64,000 nt of DNA, taken from the NCBI RefSeq assembly GCF_900187225.1, contig NZ_LT906436.1, positions 1,488,001 to 1,552,000 on the forward strand. The letters are read 5' to 3'. The position numbers were made by a program, and so were the translations under genes. Of the stretch, positions 29,194 through 41,092 are shown in pieces. Source of the DNA: Listeria monocytogenes. GTDB lineage: Bacteria; Bacillota; Bacilli; Lactobacillales; Listeriaceae. The notes under the pieces were generated by a model. That model did no database searches, had not been told where the DNA came from, and saw nothing but the letters and a program-made list of their open reading frames with translations. How positions within the stretch are numbered: position 1 is the stretch's first letter; every line of letters begins with the position of its first letter.

Positions 29194-31534
29194 TTTCTAG
29201 TTCCTCCGCATTCGGGTAAATTGATGTTTCCATCATTGATTTCATCCAACTATGAAGCTCAGTATAATTGGAGTACAACAGTTTTTTTCTTGTAGTTATT
29301 TCTTCTACCTTTTGTTGATAAACAAGTGACTCGTCCAGATTACGTTTTTCAACAACTTCATTGATAATAATCTGACCACTATCCATTTTAGCAAATTCTA
29401 AATCAAAAAACACCTTTGACATGAAATCTATTTGCTCTTTATTCCAACCAAATTTTTGCATTAGCCGTGGTGTGTACTTTTCGATTGGAAATGGTTGGAA
29501 TTTTTTAATGAGACTATATAATTCTGCAAAAGCTAACCGGTCTGGTATTGCCGGGATTTGATTACCTTCTGCTGCATCAAAATGGACAAAAATACGCTCT
29601 GGTTTCGTTTCGCGAACAATCGTTTCAACTAATTCGATATTCGTTGGCATATCTGCGAAAACAAGTTCTTCTGTCTGGAAATCTGCCACAAAATCAGCTT
29701 TTTCATTCACCAAAATATAGTTTTGTTCTCCAAGCGTACCAATCGTTCTTTCTTCAAAACAAACGAAAACTCTTGATTCTGTTTGTTCTTGGAGTATCCT
29801 AGCCCACTCTGATTTATTACGTACATCAAAGAGTTGCCAGTGCGAAATGTGAATATCCATCATTCGTAGTTGCGGTTTTTTCACATTGTTCCATTCATTG
29901 ATGGACAATTCTCCAACCACATCCACGGCTGCTGTCGGAGAAATTTTATCTACCAAATCTCCTACGCCAAATCCAATAGAGTCTAAAGTGGCATCATTTT
30001 CCTCTGTGGCGAGCATTGTTTTTAAATGGGTTTTATCTGCCCCAATTCTTTTCGTTCCTTTTAAATGCATGTTTTCTAACAAGAAAATCGGTTTAGGATT
30101 ATCCATCCCAAAAGGCGCTAATTTTTCAAGTTGAGCAATAAAGGCCACCGAAACATCAGCAAGCTTAATTTTTTCTTCTATTTTCAAGGCCGGGCGAAAA
30201 TCTTCTTCTGAAAGATAACTCGCTTCTTCTTGTAATTTAGCTTCTAATTCAGTTAGGTTTTCGGCTGGCAATGTAAGGCCTGCAGCCATTGGATGCCCAC
30301 CGAAGGCCATCATTAAATCACGATGTTTATCAAGCGCTTGATATAAATGAAACGCGTCCACACTTCGACCAGACCCTTTAGCAATTCCAGTTACAGGATC
30401 AATCCCCAACACAATTGCCGGTCGAGAATATGTTCCAACTAATTTAGAAGCAACAATTCCAAGGATTCCGGTATTCCACCCCTCACCGTAAACAACGAGC
30501 ACATTTCCTAAAGTGTCTTTTGCCTCAATTGCCTCCATCGCGAGCTTTGTTGTATCAACAACTATTTGTTTCCGTTCCTTATTCGCATCATCGATTTCTT
30601 CCGCTAAGAAAAGTGCCTCTTCTGGATCTTCCGTTAAAAGTAAATCAGCCGCTGGATCTGCTGGGCCTAATCGACCAACTGCATTCAGTCGTGGTGCCAA
30701 ACCAAAGCCAATCGTTTCTTCCGTAGCCTCTTCTAATTTCAAACTAGCTTTTTTAGCTAGCACAGCCAGTCCAAGGTTGGCGGATTCGCGTAATTGACGC
30801 AATCCCAGTTGAACAAGTAAGCGATTTTCATCTGTTAAAGAAACTAAATCTGCCACAGTCCCAACTGCAACTAAATCGAGCAGTTCTTTTGGCTCTTCTC
30901 CAAGTAAAGCGTGCGATAATTTGTAAGCAACACCCACACCCGCTAGTTCATCAAACGGATAAGCTGATTTAGGATGCTTTGGGTGGATAACAGCCACAGC
31001 TTCTGGCATAATCTCACGCGGTTCATGGTGATCCGTAACAATAACATCTAAACCAATCTCTTTGGCATGAGCCATTACTTCAAGCGCCGCAATACCATTA
31101 TCAACCGTAATAATTAAATCTGTTCCTTGGTTTTTAGCCATATCAAAAGCGGCAATATTCGGGCCATAACCTTCCGTAAAGCGATTAGGAATATAAAAAT
31201 CAGCATCGGCTCCTAAATGCCGCAATGTTTTCATTAAAACTGCAATACTAGTAACCCCATCTGCATCATAATCTCCATAAACTAAAATCTGCTCATTTCG
31301 TTCTATCGCTTGCTTAATTCTAGCAACCGCAAGATCCATCTCTGCGAATAAAAACGGGTCATAGCTTTCATATTTTTCTGGGTGGAAAAATTTATCGAAT
31401 TGTCCTTGCGTTGTAATTTTTCTTTTCCAAAGTAGTTTTGCAAGTGGAAGCGAGATTTTTAGCTGTTCTGCTAATTGACTTGCTTTATCTTCCGCCGCTT
31501 CCTCGATATTCCATAAGTATTTTGAATGAATCAC
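29183..31534 (-). CDS. recJ: Single-stranded-DNA exonuclease RecJ
   Basis: 783 residues from a GTG start at 31534. The frame continues upstream to 31618, but that part overlaps the lapA terminator and the recJ promoter, and an AGGTGG site fits the GTG. DHH phosphoesterase motifs GDYDADG (87-93) and VTDHHEP (166-172), DHHA1 and OB domains, then a Firmicute-specific C-terminal extension. It degrades single-stranded DNA 5' to 3' in recombination and repair. Confidence 0.94.
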
Positions 31535-31558
31535 ATTACCCCACCTCTCAACCTTCCT

Positions 31559-31587
31559 ATTATATCGAAAATCACTAGAAAAACCAA
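31559..31587 (-). promoter_or_regulatory. Promoter of recJ-apt
   Basis: Minus strand TTGGTT (31587-31582), 17 bp, perfect TATAAT (31564-31559), 25 nt before the GTG start. Confidence 0.72.
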
Positions 31588-31601
31588 GAGGAATCTTCCA
31601 A

Positions 31602-31632
31602 TAAAAAAACGCCAACATATTTTGTCAGCGTC
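31602..31632 (-). terminator. Terminator of the lapA-like gene
   Basis: Minus strand CGCTGAC, loop, TTGGCG, seven T. Confidence 0.82.
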
Positions 31633-31639
31633 CCATTTT

Positions 31640-31984
31640 TTATTTAGTTGTGTCTACCGCATTTTCTGTATCACGTTTTTCTACTTTAGATGAATGAGTT
31701 TTCATTGCTTTGGCAGCTGCTAGTTGACGTTCCAATTCTGCTTTTTCGGTGGTTAATTGTTTTACTTTTTTCTTCATTCCACGAGATTTCGCGATATTTA
31801 AGAAAAAGATAATCAAACAACCGCAAAGAACAGAGCCTAAAATAATTAATATTAATGGCCACTCTGCTTGAGCAAATAAAAAGTTTACTTCAACTGGATC
31901 TACATTAATAACTGCAAAAATCGCAATAATGAGTGCTAAAATAATCCCCGCAATTACTTGCCACTGTACTTTATTTTCTTTCAT
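31640..31984 (-). CDS. LapA-domain (DUF1049) membrane protein
   Basis: 114 residues from the ATG at 31984, 5 nt after AAGGAGGAG. The longer frame at 32002 starts within the leader. Two membrane helices (about 9-29 and 43-65) are followed by a basic coiled-coil tail (KKVKQLTTEKAELERQL) that should lie in the cytoplasm. It matches the LapA/DUF1049 domain; function in Gram-positive bacteria is unknown. The gene lies between secDF and recJ. Confidence 0.75.
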   Translation of the reverse strand: MKENKVQWQVIAGIILALIIAIFAVINVDPVEVNFLFAQAEWPLILIILGSVLCGCLIIFFLNIAKSRGMKKKVKQLTTEKAELERQLAAAKAMKTHSSKVEKRDTENAVDTTK

Positions 31985-32034
31985 GTTTTCTCCTCCTTGC
32001 ACGATTATCTTATTCTGTACCCGTTTCTGTCCTA

Positions 32035-32081
32035 TTAAAAACGACCGAATCTCTTTTTATGAAATTCGGCCGTTCGTTTTT
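32035..32081 (-). terminator. Terminator of secDF
   Basis: Minus strand ACGaACGGCCGAAT, loop, ATTCGGtCGT, five T. It follows the secDF stop directly. Confidence 0.85.
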
Positions 32082-34344
32082 ATACGACAGGTTGTCCGTT
32101 ATTACGTGGTTTTTTCTTTTTAACTGTGCTAATTGGTCCTTTTTTACGAAGTTGTCTTGCTTTAAATACGTACCATAATTGCATCGCCATAAAGATGGAG
32201 GAGAATACACTGGAAACCAGTCCAACAAGTAAGGCGATGGAGAAGTTCAGAATAGACTCACTACCAAATAGTACAAGTGCAAGTACGGTGAAAATAACCG
32301 TTAAAATGGTGTTAATAGAACGAGTGAATGTTTGTCGTAATGCTTTATTAACAGCATCCGCAATTTCTTCTTTCGTTTTGAAACGTTGCATCTTCATACT
32401 AATATCTCGTATCCGGTCGGCGGTGACTATCGTGTCATTAATGGAATAACCGATAACCGTCAGCACTGCGGCAATGAAGGTTAAGTCAACCTCCAGCCTT
32501 GTTACACTGAAGAATATGAAGATGATAAATGCGTCGAATAGTAAGGAAAGAATCGCTGCAATACCCATATAAAATTCAAACCGGACCGCAATATAAAGTA
32601 CAATCAACACAGACGCCACACCGAGTGCCCAGAAGCCATTTTTGGCAAGTTCTTTCCCGACAGTTGGTGAAACAGTACTAATGCTTGGTTCGTGCTTATA
32701 TTTGTCCTCAAAGTAATTTTTAAATTTAGCTACGTCATTTTGCGATAATGTACCTTTATAAGAAACAACGGCTGTTTTAGAACCTGATCCTTGGAAAACA
32801 ATATCATCTGATGGCATATCAATCGTATCTAAATCTTTCTTAATTTGCGTTTCTGTCAGTGTTTGATTAGCTGTCACTTCCGCTCGTGTCCCACTGGCAA
32901 AGTCAATACCTAGATTTAGTCTAAATATGGATAGAATAACAATACCGACAATAACAATTGCAGCAAAAATAGATAAGAACAGACGATGATGTTTTACAAA
33001 ATCAAATCGGTCAAAGTGTGTTTTTAAGCTAAAGCTATTAATGCCCTCATGTAAATTATGGATATCTTTTCGTTTAACTGCAAAGAATCCTGGTTTATTG
33101 TTAAGCCAATTACTTTTCACTAATAAGCCTAATAAGAATCTTGATCCCCAAACCGCTGTCAAGAAGCTAACTAAAATACTAATGATTAGTACTGTAGCAA
33201 AACCTTTGATGGAGCTTGTTCCAAAGTAGAAGAGAACCGCAGCTACGATAAGTGTCGTCAAATTACCATCTAAAATCGCACGGAATGCTTCTTTACCGCC
33301 GACTTCAAAAGCAGCTTTCGTCGACCTACCAACCTTGATTTCTTCTTTTATTCGCTCGTAGGTTATTACGTTCGCGTCAACAGCCATACCTATCCCCAGA
33401 ATCAAACCTGCAATCCCTGGCAAAGTAAGTGTTGCGTTAAGTAGACTCAGTATTAATAGTACTAAATAAGTGTATGCAACTAAAGTGATAGAAGCAATAA
33501 CACCTGGTAAACGGTAAACAGCCATCATGAAAATAAAGATAGCAATAACCCCAATAATACCAGCTAAAATAGTTTCTTGTAATGCATCTTGACCAAATTG
33601 AGCGCCAACAGATGTAGAGTAAACCTCTTTCATTTTCACAGGAAGTGCCCCAGAGTTTAGCAATTCAGCTAAATCTTTTGCTTCTTCCGTTGTGAAGCTT
33701 CCGGAAATCTCTACTTTATCTGTATCTAATACGCTACTTACGTTTGGTGCTGATAAGTAAGCCGGGTCTTTCTTTTCGCGTTCTGTTTTGTACTTTTGTC
33801 CTTCTTTCCAATCTAACCAAATAACTAATTGATTGTCAGGCGCTTCTGCTAGTATTGTTTTTGTTACACTAGCAAATTTGTCTGCGCTTTTTAGTTTTAA
33901 TGTAACGATTGGATTATTGCTTGAATCAAAAGCTTGTTTAGCACCGCCTGCAACCAAGTCACTACCATTCATCATCATTTTGTCATTTGCATCTCTAAAT
34001 GATAATTGGGCTGTGGTCGATAGCATTTTACGTGCTTCTGCTTGGTCAGTTACTCCAGCAAGTTGAACACGGATACGGTTATTTCCTTCGATTTGAATAC
34101 TCGGTTCAGCTACACCTAATGAATTAACACGCTTATCGAGTGAAGTTACTGTATCTGTCAACGTTTGTTTCGACACAGTCCCTTTGCCGTCAGCTGGTGA
34201 CACTTCATATAGAACTTCGAATCCCCCTTGAAGATCCAAGCCTAAGTTGATGTTTTGCATAACCATTTTTGCGGTACCAAATACAGCACCAAAGATAATT
34301 GCAACTACTAGAAAGAAAATAACTATCTTACTCTTTTTTACCAT
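32080..34344 (-). CDS. secDF: Fused protein translocase subunit SecDF
   Basis: 754 residues. The N-terminal half is SecD-like (helix near 7-25, large extracellular domain, D1 motif NLGLDLQGGFEV, five further helices) and the C-terminal half SecF-like (FRLNLGIDFASGTRAEV, then helices). The two are fused in one chain as in Bacillus. It uses proton-motive force to help Sec export late in translocation. YajC and ComN are encoded upstream. Confidence 0.95.
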   Translation of the reverse strand: MVKKSKIVIFFLVVAIIFGAVFGTAKMVMQNINLGLDLQGGFEVLYEVSPADGKGTVSKQTLTDTVTSLDKRVNSLGVAEPSIQIEGNNRIRVQLAGVTDQAEARKMLSTTAQLSFRDANDKMMMNGSDLVAGGAKQAFDSSNNPIVTLKLKSADKFASVTKTILAEAPDNQLVIWLDWKEGQKYKTEREKKDPAYLSAPNVSSVLDTDKVEISGSFTTEEAKDLAELLNSGALPVKMKEVYSTSVGAQFGQDALQETILAGIIGVIAIFIFMMAVYRLPGVIASITLVAYTYLVLLILSLLNATLTLPGIAGLILGIGMAVDANVITYERIKEEIKVGRSTKAAFEVGGKEAFRAILDGNLTTLIVAAVLFYFGTSSIKGFATVLIISILVSFLTAVWGSRFLLGLLVKSNWLNNKPGFFAVKRKDIHNLHEGINSFSLKTHFDRFDFVKHHRLFLSIFAAIVIVGIVILSIFRLNLGIDFASGTRAEVTANQTLTETQIKKDLDTIDMPSDDIVFQGSGSKTAVVSYKGTLSQNDVAKFKNYFEDKYKHEPSISTVSPTVGKELAKNGFWALGVASVLIVLYIAVRFEFYMGIAAILSLLFDAFIIFIFFSVTRLEVDLTFIAAVLTVIGYSINDTIVTADRIRDISMKMQRFKTKEEIADAVNKALRQTFTRSINTILTVIFTVLALVLFGSESILNFSIALLVGLVSSVFSSIFMAMQLWYVFKARQLRKKGPISTVKKKKPRNNGQPVV

Positions 34345-34444
34345 TTCTGTTTCGTTCCTCCCTCATCTAAACCATAACAAATCCCAGTCTAACAACAAAT
34401 ACTTCTATTTTATGTATGGAACCCAAGCATTTGCTAACAGGCTG

Positions 34445-34735
34445 TTAATCTTCCACATTTGGTTGAAGCATACTATCTGCTTGAGAAACATGGTTATTAG
34501 ATTCTTGTTCAGCTGTTGTCATAATAAATTGCATTAATTGTCCAATTTTCATTTGCATGACATCATTTATACGTTCATGCAAAGCAGGGGTTGGTCCATT
34601 CTTCCACTTTTCCTCTGTTAAAAATGCCCAAATGTGGCTTGCCTTGATTTCTCGGTAACCTAAAATATGAAAATCTTCTACTTTTATTGAAATCGCTGGC
34701 GCTAAATCTTCATACCATTCCGAAAATCTATCCAT
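34445..34735 (-). CDS. comN: ComN-like post-transcriptional regulator
   Basis: 96 residues matching the ComN (YrzD, post-transcriptional regulator) family: EWYEDLAPAISIKVEDFHILGY and KASHIWAFLTEEKWKN. In Bacillus, ComN promotes accumulation of the comE late-competence mRNA and locates to division sites with DivIVA. The Gln/Asn-rich tail (TTAEQESNNHVSQADSM) is likely disordered. It sits between yajC and secDF as in Bacillus. Symbol by homology only. Confidence 0.75.
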   Translation of the reverse strand: MDRFSEWYEDLAPAISIKVEDFHILGYREIKASHIWAFLTEEKWKNGPTPALHERINDVMQMKIGQLMQFIMTTAEQESNNHVSQADSMLQPNVED

Positions 34736-34825
34736 ATCAAGTCTTCCCCTTTCTTAAACAATAAGCATATTCCCATTTTATCTAAAAAAAGCTTAAATGG
34801 GAAGTATAAGCTCTATTTTTATGGT

Positions 34826-34868
34826 TAAAAAATACCATTTCACCGTTTAAAGGGAAATGGCATTTTTA
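34826..34868 (-). terminator. Terminator of yajC
   Basis: Minus strand ATGCCATTT, loop of about 14 nt, AAATGGTAT then TTTTTT. Confidence 0.85.
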
Positions 34869-34877
34869 TTTCAAGTA

Positions 34878-35207
34878 TTATTTGTTGTCTTCTACAACTT
34901 CAGTGTCATCAGAAGTTGTTTCTGCTACAACTGGATTAGAAACCGCATTACCTTTTTCAAGTACAGTTCTGATTGCGTTACGGTCAAAAGTTAATTTGCT
35001 GTTTCCACATTTCAAAATGACTGTGCCATCTTCAATTGCTTCAACAATACCGTGAAGTCCACCAATAGTAATAATTTTATCACCTTTTGCTAAACTACTT
35101 TGCATATTTTGTACTTCTTTTTGACGTTTTTGTTGAGGTCTGATTAATAAGAAGTAAAACAAAACGATCATCAAGATAATTGGTATAAATGTTACAATAC
35201 CGCCCAT
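34878..35207 (-). CDS. yajC: Preprotein translocase subunit YajC
   Basis: 109 residues from the ATG at 35207, 9 nt after AGGAG; a TTG three codons earlier overlaps that site. One membrane helix (about 5-23), RPQQKRQKEVQNM, then a small cytoplasmic domain typical of YajC and an acidic tail. Accessory to SecDF, encoded just downstream. Confidence 0.93.
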   Translation of the reverse strand: MGGIVTFIPIILMIVLFYFLLIRPQQKRQKEVQNMQSSLAKGDKIITIGGLHGIVEAIEDGTVILKCGNSKLTFDRNAIRTVLEKGNAVSNPVVAETTSDDTEVVEDNK

Positions 35208-35240
35208 ATTTTCCAACTCCTTTCGATACTTTATATATAT

Positions 35241-36383
<1,143 letters not shown>

Positions 36384-36412
36384 TTACCTCTTTCTTATTT
36401 ACTCTATTCACT

Positions 36413-36441
36413 AGCATAACGAAAATTACCAATGAAAACAA
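36413..36441 (-). promoter_or_regulatory. Possible tgt promoter
   Basis: Minus strand TTGTTT (36441-36436), 17 bp, TATGCT (36418-36413), in the 86-bp gap between queA and tgt. Confidence 0.5.
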
Positions 36442-36466
36442 GCTTTTCTATTAATTTTTTCGCAAT

Positions 36467-37495
36467 TTAATGAATAAACATTGCATCGCCAAAACTAAAG
36501 AAGCGATATTGTTCTTCTACAGCATGATTATAGGCTGCTAAAATTTTCGTGCGGTCTGATAAAGCAGACACAAGCATAATTAATGTCGACTTCGGTAAAT
36601 GGAAATTCGTTATTAGTGCATCTACTGCCTGAAAAGTATATCCTGGGGAAATGAAAATCTCTGTCCAACCTGATTCAGCCACTAGTTTGCCGTCATGACG
36701 ACTCGCAATTGTTTCTAATGTTCGGATAGAAGTCGTTCCAACTGCAACAACTTTTCCGCCTTGTGCTTTGATTTTATTAATTCGCTCAGCAGATTCTTCA
36801 GTTAAACGATAAAATTCAGAATGCATTTTATGATTGGTAGTATCTTCTACGTCCACTGGGCGGAATGTTCCGAGCCCCACATGAAGTGTCACGAAAATAA
36901 TTTCTACACCCTTTGCGCTAATTTGTTCCAGTAAATCTTCGGTAAAATGAAGACCCGCAGTCGGCGCAGCAGCTGAACCATTTTCTTTCGCATAAACGGT
37001 TTGATAACGATCTTGGTCAGCCAGTTGTTCTTTAATGTATGGAGGAAGTGGCATTTCGCCAAGTTGCTCCAATACCTCATAAAAAATGCCTTCATAAGAA
37101 AATTCTAAAATCCGACCACCATGCTCAAGCTCTTCCAAGCAAGTCGCTTTTAAAGCGCCATCACCAAAAGTAATGGTTGCACCTTTTCGAATTCTTTTAG
37201 CAGGTTTTACTAAAGTTTCCCATGCATTGCCTTCTTTTTGTTTCAAAAGGAGCACTTCAATGTGTGCGCCAGTTTCATCTTTAATACCATGCAGCCTTGC
37301 TGGGAGGACGCGTGTATCATTTAACACTAGTGCGTCCCCTTCGTTTAAATAGCTGATAATATCAGTGAAATGTTGGTCTTTTATGTCACCTGACTCTTTA
37401 TCAAGCACCATTAGTCGGCTTGAAGTCCGGTCTAATAGTGGGGTTTGTGCGATTAATTCTTCTGGTAAATCAAAATCGAAATCTTCTACTTTCAT
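36467..37495 (-). CDS. queA: S-adenosylmethionine:tRNA ribosyltransferase-isomerase
   Basis: 342 residues, typical QueA with [20 protein letters not shown] and TAGLHFT segments. It adds the cyclopentene-like ring to preQ1 in tRNA using SAM. 3 nt after ruvB. Confidence 0.96.
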   Translation of the reverse strand: MKVEDFDFDLPEELIAQTPLLDRTSSRLMVLDKESGDIKDQHFTDIISYLNEGDALVLNDTRVLPARLHGIKDETGAHIEVLLLKQKEGNAWETLVKPAKRIRKGATITFGDGALKATCLEELEHGGRILEFSYEGIFYEVLEQLGEMPLPPYIKEQLADQDRYQTVYAKENGSAAAPTAGLHFTEDLLEQISAKGVEIIFVTLHVGLGTFRPVDVEDTTNHKMHSEFYRLTEESAERINKIKAQGGKVVAVGTTSIRTLETIASRHDGKLVAESGWTEIFISPGYTFQAVDALITNFHLPKSTLIMLVSALSDRTKILAAYNHAVEEQYRFFSFGDAMFIH

Positions 37496-37498
37496 GCT

Positions 37499-38506
37499 TT
37501 ATACCTCTTTTTCATAACTTATTCCTAAATGGTTATACGCCGTTTCAGTTACGATTCTTCCTCGTGGCGTTCTTTGTAGAAAACCGATTTGTAGTAAATA
37601 TGGTTCTTGCATATCTTCAATGGTTTCTCGTTCTTCTCCAATACTTGCAGCGATTGTATCCAGACCAACTGGACCGCCTCTAAACGATTGGATAATTGTA
37701 TGGAGTAATTTTTGGTCAATGGTATCTAATCCTCTTGGATCTACTTGAAGCAAAGTAAGCGCTTCTTTCGCTAGCTTTTCGGTTACCGTTCCATTTCCTC
37801 GAACTTGCGCAAAATCACGAACCCGTTTTAATAAACGATTGGCAATCCGCGGGGTTCCTCTTGAGCGTCTAGCTATTTCACGCGCACCGAGATCATCAAT
37901 TTTTGTATCTAAAATATTGGAAGTTCTGAGGACAATTTCGGTCAACTGCTCTTCTGTATAAAATTCTAAATGATCAATTACGCCAAAACGATCTCTAAGG
38001 GGCGCTGATAAAAGTCCAGCTCGTGTCGTCGCTCCTATCAAAGTAAATGGTGGTAAATCTAAACGAACCGAGCGCGCAGTTGGACCTGTTCCAATCACAA
38101 TATCCAAACAATAATCTTCCATTGCCGGATATAAAATCTCTTCAATCGCTCTTGATAAACGATGGATTTCATCAATAAATAAAACATCCCCTGGCTCAAG
38201 GCTTGTCAAAATTGTCGCCAAGTCGCCTGGACGTTCAATAGCTGGTCCACTCGTTGTTTTAATTTGGCTACCCATTTCTGATGCAATGACCATCGCAAGC
38301 GTTGTTTTACCAAGTCCTGGAGGGCCATATAAAAGCACATGATCCAGTGCTTCATTTCGGAGTGTGGCAGCTTCTATAAAGACAGTTAAATTATTCTTTA
38401 CTTTATCTTGCCCAATATATTGTGAAAGGTTCTGTGGCCGCAAACTAGTTTCAAAAGATACTTCTTCTGCGTCTACTGTTTCACTTGAAATAATTCGTTC
38501 ATCCAT
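37499..38506 (-). CDS. ruvB: Holliday junction branch-migration ATPase RuvB
   Basis: 335 residues, AAA+ with Walker [12 protein letters not shown] and Walker B FIDEIHR, and a C-terminal winged helix ([17 protein letters not shown]). It drives branch migration with RuvA. 15 nt after ruvA, start after GAGGAG. Confidence 0.97.
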   Translation of the reverse strand: MDERIISSETVDAEEVSFETSLRPQNLSQYIGQDKVKNNLTVFIEAATLRNEALDHVLLYGPPGLGKTTLAMVIASEMGSQIKTTSGPAIERPGDLATILTSLEPGDVLFIDEIHRLSRAIEEILYPAMEDYCLDIVIGTGPTARSVRLDLPPFTLIGATTRAGLLSAPLRDRFGVIDHLEFYTEEQLTEIVLRTSNILDTKIDDLGAREIARRSRGTPRIANRLLKRVRDFAQVRGNGTVTEKLAKEALTLLQVDPRGLDTIDQKLLHTIIQSFRGGPVGLDTIAASIGEERETIEDMQEPYLLQIGFLQRTPRGRIVTETAYNHLGISYEKEV

Positions 38507-38521
38507 GCCACAAGCTCCTCT

Positions 38522-39127
38522 CTATTTTGTCATTAATTGTAGCGCTAGCTTGATATATGCGTCGCTTGTTAAGTCAGCTTCTTTAGCCAATTTTGGTATT
38601 ACTTTTTTAAGTTCTCGCGTGCTATAACCGAGCGCTTCTAAAGCTAATACGGCCTCTTCTAATTGCGGGGAAAGTCCCGCAACCATATCGTTTTCTGGGG
38701 CAACATAAACAATTTCGCTCGCAACAACATCAGCCAGTTTTCCTTTTAAATCAAGAATAATTTGGCGAGCTGTTTTTTTACCGACACTCGGAAATTTGGT
38801 TAAATAAACATCGTCTTCGGATTCAATCGCTGAAATTAGTGGAACGACATCGCCTGAAGCAATAATGGCTAGTGCGCTTTTTGGTCCAATGCCCGAAACA
38901 CTCAATAATTTTTTGAATAAATAACGTTCTTCTGTTGTTTGAAAACCAAATAAAGAAATATTATCCTCTCTCACATGCTGATACAAAAAGACTTGCGCTT
39001 CTGTACCTTCTAGTCGTTGAAAGGAAAACGGGTTCCCTGTAATTATTTGATAGCCGATTTGTCCTGCCTCAACAACAATATATTCGGGTGTAATCGTCGT
39101 AACGGTTCCTTTTATGTAATCGTACAA
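38522..39127 (-). CDS. ruvA: Holliday junction DNA-binding protein RuvA
   Basis: 201 residues. OB domain (1-64), two helix-hairpin-helix motifs ([13 protein letters not shown] and [12 protein letters not shown]) and domain III. Start codon TTG, 8 nt after GAGGA. It targets RuvB to four-way junctions. No ruvC is present; RecU takes that role in Firmicutes. Confidence 0.96.
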   Translation of the reverse strand: MYDYIKGTVTTITPEYIVVEAGQIGYQIITGNPFSFQRLEGTEAQVFLYQHVREDNISLFGFQTTEERYLFKKLLSVSGIGPKSALAIIASGDVVPLISAIESEDDVYLTKFPSVGKKTARQIILDLKGKLADVVASEIVYVAPENDMVAGLSPQLEEAVLALEALGYSTRELKKVIPKLAKEADLTSDAYIKLALQLMTK

Positions 39128-39159
39128 TTTATTCGTCCTCTCTTCATTTCACGTCATAC

Positions 39160-39192
39160 ATTATATGATAGCATAAAATGGAACATCTGTAC
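39160..39192 (-). promoter_or_regulatory. ruvAB promoter with a LexA-like box
   Basis: Perfect -10 TATAAT on the minus strand (39165-39160). At the -35 position lies GAACATCTGTAC (39181-39192), one base from the Firmicute LexA core GAAC-N4-GTTC. B. subtilis ruvAB is LexA-controlled, so SOS control here is plausible. The mismatch in the second half-site makes it uncertain. Confidence 0.5.
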
Positions 39193-39250
39193 TAGTTTTT
39201 GTTCATAAAAGGAAAGCTCTCTTAGTTTACATAATAATATTATTGACGCC

Positions 39251-40186
39251 TTAAATAGAAGCTATACTTTTTTTAATGACAGATACTGAATTCGCAAAAG
39301 CTTGTTCTTCTTGTTCATCTAATTTTAAAGAGATGATTTCCTTTACACCATTTTGACTTAAAACAGCTGGTACTCCGATGGCTAGACCGCTTTCTCCGTA
39401 TTCGCCATCAAGTACACAAGATACCGTCAAAGCGCGCTGGCTACCACTAAAAATATGACGACAAATCTCAACAATCGTACCACCTATGCCATATTCTGTG
39501 CATCCTTTTTGGTGATAAATTTCAAAACCAGTATCACGAGCAGTTTCACCAATTTGTTTCAAATCCAGTGACTCGCCTAATTTTTCCAAACTATATTCAT
39601 TTACCGGTTTACCATAAATAGATGAATGTGACCAGACTGGGAACTGAGAATCGCCATGTTCTCCTAGGATAAAAGCATCGATACTTTGAGCAGCGATATC
39701 TAGTTTTTCCGCGAGTAAACGGCGTAACCTTGTTGTATCAAGCCATACCCCCGTTCCGAGTACCCGTTCTCTTGGTAAACCGGACAATTTCCAAACCTGG
39801 TATGTGATGATGTCACACGGATTCGTCGCGATTAAGAAAATACCATTAAACCCGCCTTTCATCATCTCAGGCACAATGCCTGAAACGATTCGTGAAGTAC
39901 TTCTCAATTCGTCTAAACGAGTTTGTCCTTCTTTTAAAGGTCCTGCAGTTACAGTGATTACAGCGATATCTACATCTGCGCAATCGCTCGCGTCACGAAC
40001 TGTAATATCCATTTTCCCGGGCATAAATGCAGCGGCATCAGCCAAGTCTTTCCGATTTCCTTCTACGCGTTCTTTATTTAAATCTACGAGAATTAACTCT
40101 TCCACAAATTTTTGATTAACAAATGCGTGTGCTGCAGCTGTTCCTACATTCCCAGCTCCAATTATCATTACTTTACGCGGTTTCAT
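39251..40186 (-). CDS. L-lactate dehydrogenase family protein
   Basis: 311 residues. NAD-binding GAGNVGTAAA, substrate arginine segments and the catalytic histidine in LGEHGDSQFPVW. Typical LDH length; Listeria carries more than one ldh, and this looks like the secondary copy (ldh2 as I recall). Lactate rather than malate use is inferred from overall similarity. AGGAGG precedes the ATG. Confidence 0.88.
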   Translation of the reverse strand: MKPRKVMIIGAGNVGTAAAHAFVNQKFVEELILVDLNKERVEGNRKDLADAAAFMPGKMDITVRDASDCADVDIAVITVTAGPLKEGQTRLDELRSTSRIVSGIVPEMMKGGFNGIFLIATNPCDIITYQVWKLSGLPRERVLGTGVWLDTTRLRRLLAEKLDIAAQSIDAFILGEHGDSQFPVWSHSSIYGKPVNEYSLEKLGESLDLKQIGETARDTGFEIYHQKGCTEYGIGGTIVEICRHIFSGSQRALTVSCVLDGEYGESGLAIGVPAVLSQNGVKEIISLKLDEQEEQAFANSVSVIKKSIASI

Positions 40187-40212
40187 ATTTTCTTCCTCCT
40201 AGTGATTCATAT

Positions 40213-40248
40213 AAAACACCCCTATTCAAATTGTCCGAAAAAGGGGTG
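40213..40248 (-). terminator. Terminator between yebC and ldh
   Basis: Minus strand ACACCCCT, loop of about 19 nt, AGGGGTGT then TTTTAT. It ends 27 nt before the ldh start. Confidence 0.7.
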
Positions 40249-40255
40249 TGTTGAC

Positions 40256-40981
40256 TTAATTAATCTCTGCGTTCGTATAAACTTCTTGCACGTCATCATC
40301 ATCTTCTAGTGCCTCTAACATTTTATCAAATTGTGTTTGATTGTTTTCTGCTATTTCATTATAAACCGTTGGAAACATGGATAATTCAGCAGTAGCAAAA
40401 GTATACCCCGCTTCTTGCAAAGCCTCTTTCACTTCTGAAAAAGTAGCCGGATCAGTAAAAATTTCAAATACATCCTCGCTTACTTCCACGTCATCCGCAC
40501 CCGCTTCAATAGCCTCCAGCATAAATTCCTCTTCGTCTACGGTTAAACCTTCGCGTAAAATAACAAGATAACCTTTACGATCAAACATATAGCTAACACT
40601 TCCGGTTTCACCAAGGCTTCCACCATTCTTATTAAATGCTACACGGACATTGGTACTTGTGCGATTCTTATTATCCGTAAGCGCGTGGACTAATACAGCA
40701 ATTCCACAAGGCGCATACCCTTCATACGTTACTTCATCGTAGTTTTCACCACTCGTATTACCAGAAGCTTTATCAATAGCACGTTTAATATTATCATTTG
40801 GCATGTTGACTGCTTTTGCTTTATCCATAACTAATCGGAGCGAAGGGTTTAAACTCGGATCAGGACCTTTTTTTGCTGCAACAAAAATTTCTCTCGCTAA
40901 TTTTTGGAATACTTTGGAACGCTTGGAATCTTGTGCATTTTTTCTACCTTGAATATTATTCCATTTTGAATGTCCTGACAT
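40256..40981 (-). CDS. yebC: YebC/TACO1 family protein
   Basis: 241 residues from [18 protein letters not shown] at 40981, after AAAGGAG; the longer frame has an unrelated 24-residue leader. YebC/TACO1 proteins have been described as transcription regulators and, more recently, as translation factors for polyproline stretches. The acidic C-terminus ([14 protein letters not shown]) is typical. Confidence 0.93.
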   Translation of the reverse strand: MSGHSKWNNIQGRKNAQDSKRSKVFQKLAREIFVAAKKGPDPSLNPSLRLVMDKAKAVNMPNDNIKRAIDKASGNTSGENYDEVTYEGYAPCGIAVLVHALTDNKNRTSTNVRVAFNKNGGSLGETGSVSYMFDRKGYLVILREGLTVDEEEFMLEAIEAGADDVEVSEDVFEIFTDPATFSEVKEALQEAGYTFATAELSMFPTVYNEIAENNQTQFDKMLEALEDDDDVQEVYTNAEIN

Positions 40982-41024
40982 ATATTTCACTCCTTTTAGA
41001 TTTAGTAAAGCTTTTCTCCTACAA

Positions 41025-41053
41025 ATTCTAACGCAAAAAATGAGGATTCGCAA
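41025..41053 (-). promoter_or_regulatory. Probable yebC promoter
   Basis: Minus strand TTGCGA (41053-41048), 17 bp, TAGAAT (41030-41025), directly after the pheA terminator. Confidence 0.55.
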
Positions 41054-41055
41054 TA

Positions 41056-41092
41056 AAAAAGTTACCGCAAAAAATTGCGATAACTCTTTATT
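41056..41092 (-). terminator. Terminator of pheA
   Basis: Minus strand AGTTATCGCAA, loop, TTGCGGTAACT then six T. Confidence 0.88.
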
